This document shows, one piece after another, positions 60,051 through 64,000 of a DNA stretch of 64,000 nucleotides. The position numbers and the translations under genes are program-made. Source of the DNA: Tenacibaculum sp. 1_MG-2023 (lineage in GTDB: Bacteria > Bacteroidota > Bacteroidia > Flavobacteriales > Flavobacteriaceae); assembly GCF_030547425.1 (NCBI RefSeq), contig NZ_JAUORH010000005.1, positions 1 to 64,000 on the forward strand. The letters run 5' to 3'. A model generated the notes under the pieces. That model was not told the origin of the DNA, did not search any database, and saw only the letters and a list, made by a program, of their open reading frames with translations. How positions within the stretch are numbered: position 1 is the first letter of the stretch; the number at the start of each line of letters is the position of its first letter.

Positions 60051-61943
60051 TTAGTATAATACTCTAAACTTAATCGTTCCTTCTACTTTTTTAAGTTTAG
60101 TAATCACTTCTTGATTGTATTCTTTATCCACATCAGTAATTACATAACCTACCTTTTCATCAGTAGATAAGTATTGCCCCGTAATGTTCAACTCATATTT
60201 TGCTAATACTTTATTGATTTTCGCCATCACGCCAGGTACGTTTTTATGAATATGTAAAAAACGGTGTGCGTTTTTATGCTTTGGCAAGCGAATATTCGGG
60301 AAATTCACTGCATCTACCGTATTTCCTGAGTTGATATATGCCATAATTTTGTTTGGAACAAAATCAGCTATATCTTTTTGAGCTTCTTCAGTGCTTCCTC
60401 CTACATGCGGTGTTAAAATCACATTATCCAGCCCTTTTAACTCCGTATAAAAATCACCATTTTTTCTTGGCTCTTCAGGATAAACATCCACTGCAGCTCC
60501 AGCAATTTTACCTGATTTTAACGCACTCACTAATGCTTCAATATCTACCACAAACCCACGAGATAAGTTCACCAAGTGTGCACCATTTTTCATTTGTGCG
60601 ATTTCCTCTTTTCCTATGTAGTTTTTATTTGCTGAATTATCATCAACATGTAATGTAACTACATCTGAAATATTCAACAATTCATTTAATGTATCTATTT
60701 TTGTAGCATTTCCTAAAGACAGTTTATCTTCTACATCATAATAATACACATCCATACCTAAAGCTTCAGCTAATACAGATAATTGTTTACCAATGTTTCC
60801 GTATCCAACAATTCCAAGTTTTTTACCACGAACCTCTCTTGAACCTTGTGCTGTTTTATTCCATTGACCGTTATGGATTTCTGTACTTCTTTGAAACACA
60901 CTACGCATTAACATTATAATCTCTCCAATAGCTAGTTCAACCACCGAACGTGTGTTACTATATGGTGCATTAAAAACCACTACTCCACTCTCTTTACAAG
61001 CTTCTAAATCAATCTGCTTCGTACCAATACAAAAAGCAGAAACTACCATTAACTTTTCGGCAGCTTCAATAACTTTACGAGTTACTTGTGTTTTAGAACG
61101 GATTCCTAACACATGAACATCTTTTAACTTTTCAATCAATTCATCTTCTGATAAACTTCTTGATACAGTTTCTACAGAAAACCCATCACCTGTTAGCTTT
61201 GTAAAAGCATCAGAGTGTACGTTTTCTAATAATAATATCTTAATTCTGTTTTTTGGGTATGATAAGTTTCTAGGCAATTTGTTAACGTATAAAAATTCAT
61301 CTAAATTTGGTGTAATATGGTCGGCATTTGCAATCGTTTTATCCCTCGATACATTCTCTGTATATGCAAAGAAAGTATCAGCAACACCTGCTTCTTTGGT
61401 AACTGCATCACTATACCCATCACCAATAACTTGCACTTCACCTTCTAAATTTAAGGATTTTAAACAATCTATCTTTCCATTATGTTTAGACAATGGATTT
61501 TCAGTATCAAATCCGACAATAACTCCATCTTTGTCAAACTCAAAAGTATTTGCGAATACTCTTTCCGACGGAATGTTATACTCCGCAACTATAGGATCAA
61601 TAAACTCTTTAAACCCTGCTGAAATCACATAAATATCATCAGAAAAGCTCTCAAAAAACTCTTTATTTCTTTCAATAGAAGGAGACACTTTTTGTCTCAA
61701 TTCTTCAATTAACAAAGGTAAATCTGACTTTTTAGCACTTAATAACTGAATACGTTTTTCTAAGGATTCCGTAAAGGACACTTCTCCATCAATTCCTTGA
61801 TTGGTAATATGGATTACTTCTTGAATAATCTCTTCCTTTTTTTGATTTCCTTTTAAAGTGATTTCAGCTAAAACATCTAATGCTTCCACACTGGTTAGTG
61901 TGCTATCGAAATCGAAAACGAAATTTCGTTTTACTAAATTCAT
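60051..61943 (-). CDS. SerB-SerA fusion: phosphoserine phosphatase-like HAD domain plus D-3-phosphoglycerate dehydrogenase
   Basis: The ATG at 61943 (MNLVKRNFVFDFDSTLTSVEALDVLAEI) gives 630 residues. Residues 1-215 are a HAD-IB phosphatase like SerB (FDFDSTLTS nucleophile, VISAGFKEFIDP, VIGDGYSDAVTKEAG). Residues 230-545 are SerA (LGIVGYGNIGKQLSVLAEALGM as NAD fold, VNLSRGFVVDIEAL, VDVYPEEP, ILTPHVGGSTEEAQ), and 555-630 an ACT domain (FLHIHKNVPGVMAKINKVLAKYELNITGQYLS), the usual serine-feedback site. The protein joins the first and last steps of serine synthesis, skipping the aminotransferase. A known Bacteroidetes arrangement, but one worth stating since many annotations give only one half. 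Confidence 0.92.
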   Translation of the reverse strand: MNLVKRNFVFDFDSTLTSVEALDVLAEITLKGNQKKEEIIQEVIHITNQGIDGEVSFTESLEKRIQLLSAKKSDLPLLIEELRQKVSPSIERNKEFFESFSDDIYVISAGFKEFIDPIVAEYNIPSERVFANTFEFDKDGVIVGFDTENPLSKHNGKIDCLKSLNLEGEVQVIGDGYSDAVTKEAGVADTFFAYTENVSRDKTIANADHITPNLDEFLYVNKLPRNLSYPKNRIKILLLENVHSDAFTKLTGDGFSVETVSRSLSEDELIEKLKDVHVLGIRSKTQVTRKVIEAAEKLMVVSAFCIGTKQIDLEACKESGVVVFNAPYSNTRSVVELAIGEIIMLMRSVFQRSTEIHNGQWNKTAQGSREVRGKKLGIVGYGNIGKQLSVLAEALGMDVYYYDVEDKLSLGNATKIDTLNELLNISDVVTLHVDDNSANKNYIGKEEIAQMKNGAHLVNLSRGFVVDIEALVSALKSGKIAGAAVDVYPEEPRKNGDFYTELKGLDNVILTPHVGGSTEEAQKDIADFVPNKIMAYINSGNTVDAVNFPNIRLPKHKNAHRFLHIHKNVPGVMAKINKVLAKYELNITGQYLSTDEKVGYVITDVDKEYNQEVITKLKKVEGTIKFRVLY

Positions 61944-62110
61944 GTTATTTATTTGTGTTTTTCTTGTTGTGTTGTTAAGCAACGAATGTACAAAGGTTTT
62001 CTTAAAAACACATATTACAAACCCCTTAAGTTTCAGTTTTTAACTAAAGAAAACACACTTTTTAAAAGCTATTACTTTTTAAGATTTTATCCCTCTAAAA
62101 AGCTTCAATT

Positions 62111-62920
62111 TTAAACCAGTAAGAACAACCACCAAAAGATAGGTATAGCTTCAACCCAGAAAGAGCTATAATATTTAGATTGATTTACTTTTGATCTCAT
62201 TAATAAAACTAAAAGTACAGAAAACAACACCAAAAAAACAGTTCTAAAATGAGTATTAGGACTAATAATAAACTCCAACACCAAACACAACCCTAACAAA
62301 ACAGCACCAAACTTTTTAGTGTTTTCTATACCTATTTTTTTAGGAATCGTTTGTAAAGAAATAGCATCATATTGTACATCTCTAATATCAAAAGGGAGAA
62401 TTAATATCACCACTAATAAAAACCGTTGTACCGCAGATAGATACACTTCGCTTGTAAAAAAAGTTTCGCTCGCATATACTGGCAATAATACCGTAGTACT
62501 CGCCCATACCAAAGCCACCACTACTATTTTTAAATAACCAATACTTCGTAAGTTTTTTTGAAACCCACTTAAAAAAGGCACTGCATATAAAAAAGTTAAC
62601 AACCCAAAAGGCACAAAAAATAATAATGTCTTTAATGGAAGTAACCATGCGTAATAACACATCAACAAAAAACAAATCAGTGAAAATATTTGAATAATTT
62701 GTAAATTTTTAGTCAAACTTCGGTGATGTAGTTTTGCAACACCAGCATATTTCACAAAGTTATACCCTGTAATTGTCGCAAAAAACACAAAAAAACTTAG
62801 TGATTCATCATACGAAAAACCAAAGTATAGCTCTGTAATTCTAAATAAAGAAAACACCGCAAAGGCTACATGAATGCTAGAGTTGATATAAAAATCGAGT
62901 ACTTTTTTAAAAAGGTTCAT
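62111..62920 (-). CDS. UbiA-like membrane protein
   Basis: A 269-residue protein with about eight membrane helices. YLKIVVVALVWASTTVLLPVYA and especially LPFDIRDVQYDAISLQTIPKKIGIENTKKFG (about 178-208) match the UbiA prenyltransferase family, where the D..D-D motif binds magnesium and pyrophosphate. The first Asp-rich motif (NDxxDxxxD) is missing; the place reads GYNFVKYAGVAKLHHRSL. It may thus have altered or no prenyl-transfer activity. It diverges from gcvP, a common flavobacterial arrangement. Confidence 0.75.
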   Translation of the reverse strand: MNLFKKVLDFYINSSIHVAFAVFSLFRITELYFGFSYDESLSFFVFFATITGYNFVKYAGVAKLHHRSLTKNLQIIQIFSLICFLLMCYYAWLLPLKTLLFFVPFGLLTFLYAVPFLSGFQKNLRSIGYLKIVVVALVWASTTVLLPVYASETFFTSEVYLSAVQRFLLVVILILPFDIRDVQYDAISLQTIPKKIGIENTKKFGAVLLGLCLVLEFIISPNTHFRTVFLVLFSVLLVLLMRSKVNQSKYYSSFWVEAIPIFWWLFLLV

Positions 62921-63051
62921 CTAACAAAAATAACTTTTCTGTTTATAACCAGTTGTTTTGGTTAATAAAATATTGCTTTTAACAAAAAAATATGCGTTAA
63001 CAAATCAACCAATTTCACTATTTTTGAGGCACGAAAAACAACAACACAATA

Positions 63052-64000
63052 ATGAACACAAATTCATTTCAACTAAGGCATATAGGTCCTCGTGTTAAAG
63101 ATCAGGATCAAATGCTTCAAACAATTGGCATAGAGAGTTTAGACCAATTGATTTACGAAACTATTCCCGACGATATTCGTTTACAAAAAGAGCTTGATTT
63201 AGCTCCTGCTATGAGCGAATATGAATACCTAAATCACATTAACGAATTAGGTGCAAAAAACAAAGTTTTTAAAAGTTATATCGGTTTAGGATACCACGAA
63301 GCTATTTTACCTAGTGTTATCCAACGTAATATTTTAGAAAACCCGGGATGGTATACTGCGTATACCCCTTACCAAGCTGAAATAGCACAAGGACGTTTAG
63401 AAGCCTTGTTAAATTACCAAACTATGATTTGTGATTTAACAGGAATGGAATTAGCTAACGCATCATTATTAGATGAAAGTACTGCAGCTGCAGAAGCTAT
63501 GGCTTTATTATTTGATGTTCGTGAAAGAGCACAAAAGAAAGCAAACGTAAACAAGTTCTTTGTTTCAGAAGAAATTTTACCACAAACCTTATCAGTATTA
63601 CAAACACGTGCTATTCCTATCGGAATTGATTTAGTAGTTGGTAATCATGAAGAATTTGATTTTTCTGAAGAATTCTACGGTGCTATCGTACAATACCCTG
63701 GAAAGCATGGACAAGTGTATGATTACACCGATTTCGTAGCTAATTGTAACGCAAACAATATTAAAGTAGCTGTTGCTGCTGATATTTTATCGTTAGTAAA
63801 GTTAAAAGCTCCTGCTGAATTTGGTGCTGATGTTGTGGTAGGTACTACACAACGTTTTGGTATTCCTTTAGGATATGGAGGGCCTCACGCTGGATATTTT
63901 GCTACTAAAGAAGCTTATAAGCGTAGTATTCCTGGTCGTATTATTGGAGTTACCAAAGATGTTGACGGTGGTCGTGCCCTTCGTATGGCACTACAAACAC
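63052..64000 (+). CDS. gcvP: Glycine dehydrogenase (decarboxylating), GcvP, 5' part
   Basis: An ATG at 63052 ([22 protein letters not shown]) opens a frame that stays open to the window end, 316 codons. The blocks [74 protein letters not shown] and [40 protein letters not shown] are GcvP, the P-protein of the glycine cleavage system that decarboxylates glycine with PLP. The PLP lysine lies beyond this window. TATTTTTG at 63019-63026 is a -7 box about 26 bases upstream of the ATG. The UbiA-like gene diverges, 131 bases away. Confidence 0.97.
   Translation, partial: MNTNSFQLRHIGPRVKDQDQMLQTIGIESLDQLIYETIPDDIRLQKELDLAPAMSEYEYLNHINELGAKNKVFKSYIGLGYHEAILPSVIQRNILENPGWYTAYTPYQAEIAQGRLEALLNYQTMICDLTGMELANASLLDESTAAAEAMALLFDVRERAQKKANVNKFFVSEEILPQTLSVLQTRAIPIGIDLVVGNHEEFDFSEEFYGAIVQYPGKHGQVYDYTDFVANCNANNIKVAVAADILSLVKLKAPAEFGADVVVGTTQRFGIPLGYGGPHAGYFATKEAYKRSIPGRIIGVTKDVDGGRALRMALQT

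Overview
The window is AT-rich chromosomal DNA from a member of the Bacteroidetes, most likely a marine Flavobacteriaceae (Tenacibaculum or a relative; the genus is an inference). The evidence is the set of flavobacterial gene orders (tpx-dgkA-ftsK-lolA-lptF-ribB; rsfS-ftsH-LUD-cdsA-ACBP), Bacteroidetes-type promoters (TTTG, about 18 bases, TAnnTTTG), few Shine-Dalgarno sequences, and typical families such as a propeller sensor kinase with a LytTR regulator and choice-of-anchor-D lipoproteins. No rRNA, tRNA or CRISPR array was recognised.

Layout. 1-4.7 kb: the tail of an unknown gene, a GNAT acetyltransferase, a small exported protein and a DoxD-DoxA fusion (thiosulfate:quinone oxidoreductase type) behind a hairpin-rich leader, two cytosolic unknowns, and a decayed M23 peptidase gene. 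4.7-13.6 kb: a MATE exporter, then the envelope and division block tpx, dgkA, ftsK, lolA, lptF and ribB, whose GTP cyclohydrolase II half has lost its zinc cysteines. 13.6-19.7 kb: a short tandem hairpin repeat, an IS200-type element, and a chain of overlapping minus-strand genes (NDH-2, zinc-ribbon protein, VanZ-like protein, hydrolase, AraC/GyrI regulator). 19.7-29.3 kb: a LytTR two-component pair, two exported proteins and dnaK. 29.4-36.6 kb: a tightly divergent NUDIX/pyrE pair, birA, and the rsfS-ftsH-LUD-cdsA-ACBP-YceI run. 36.6-39.1 kb: a POT peptide transporter and a dying TetR-ABC exporter locus.

39.1-58.9 kb is the most distinctive part. It holds a kynurenine (tryptophan) catabolic gene set in two blocks: KMO, kynureninase and a divergent IclR regulator on the right (55.3-58.9 kb), and the lower meta-cleavage steps on the left (3-hydroxyanthranilate dioxygenase, ACMS decarboxylase, semialdehyde dehydrogenase, RidA-type deaminase, SDR; 40.2-44.9 kb). 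Between them sits a roughly 10 kb envelope-stress-like module: a YbjN/CesT-like protein, PspA, an OB-fold membrane protein, a flotillin, a 1610-residue coiled-coil AAA+ ATPase and a DUF1697 protein. It is divergent from an XRE/S24-like regulator whose upstream region carries an array of ATTAGCAAA-like sites. PspA belongs to the ESCRT-III superfamily, so a dedicated AAA+ partner together with an SPFH scaffold suggests a membrane-remodelling or repair machine. This is the best candidate for an under-described system here.

58.9-64 kb: a Crp/Fnr regulator with a DoxX-like protein, a SerB-SerA fusion, a UbiA-like membrane protein and the 5' part of gcvP, which runs off the window.
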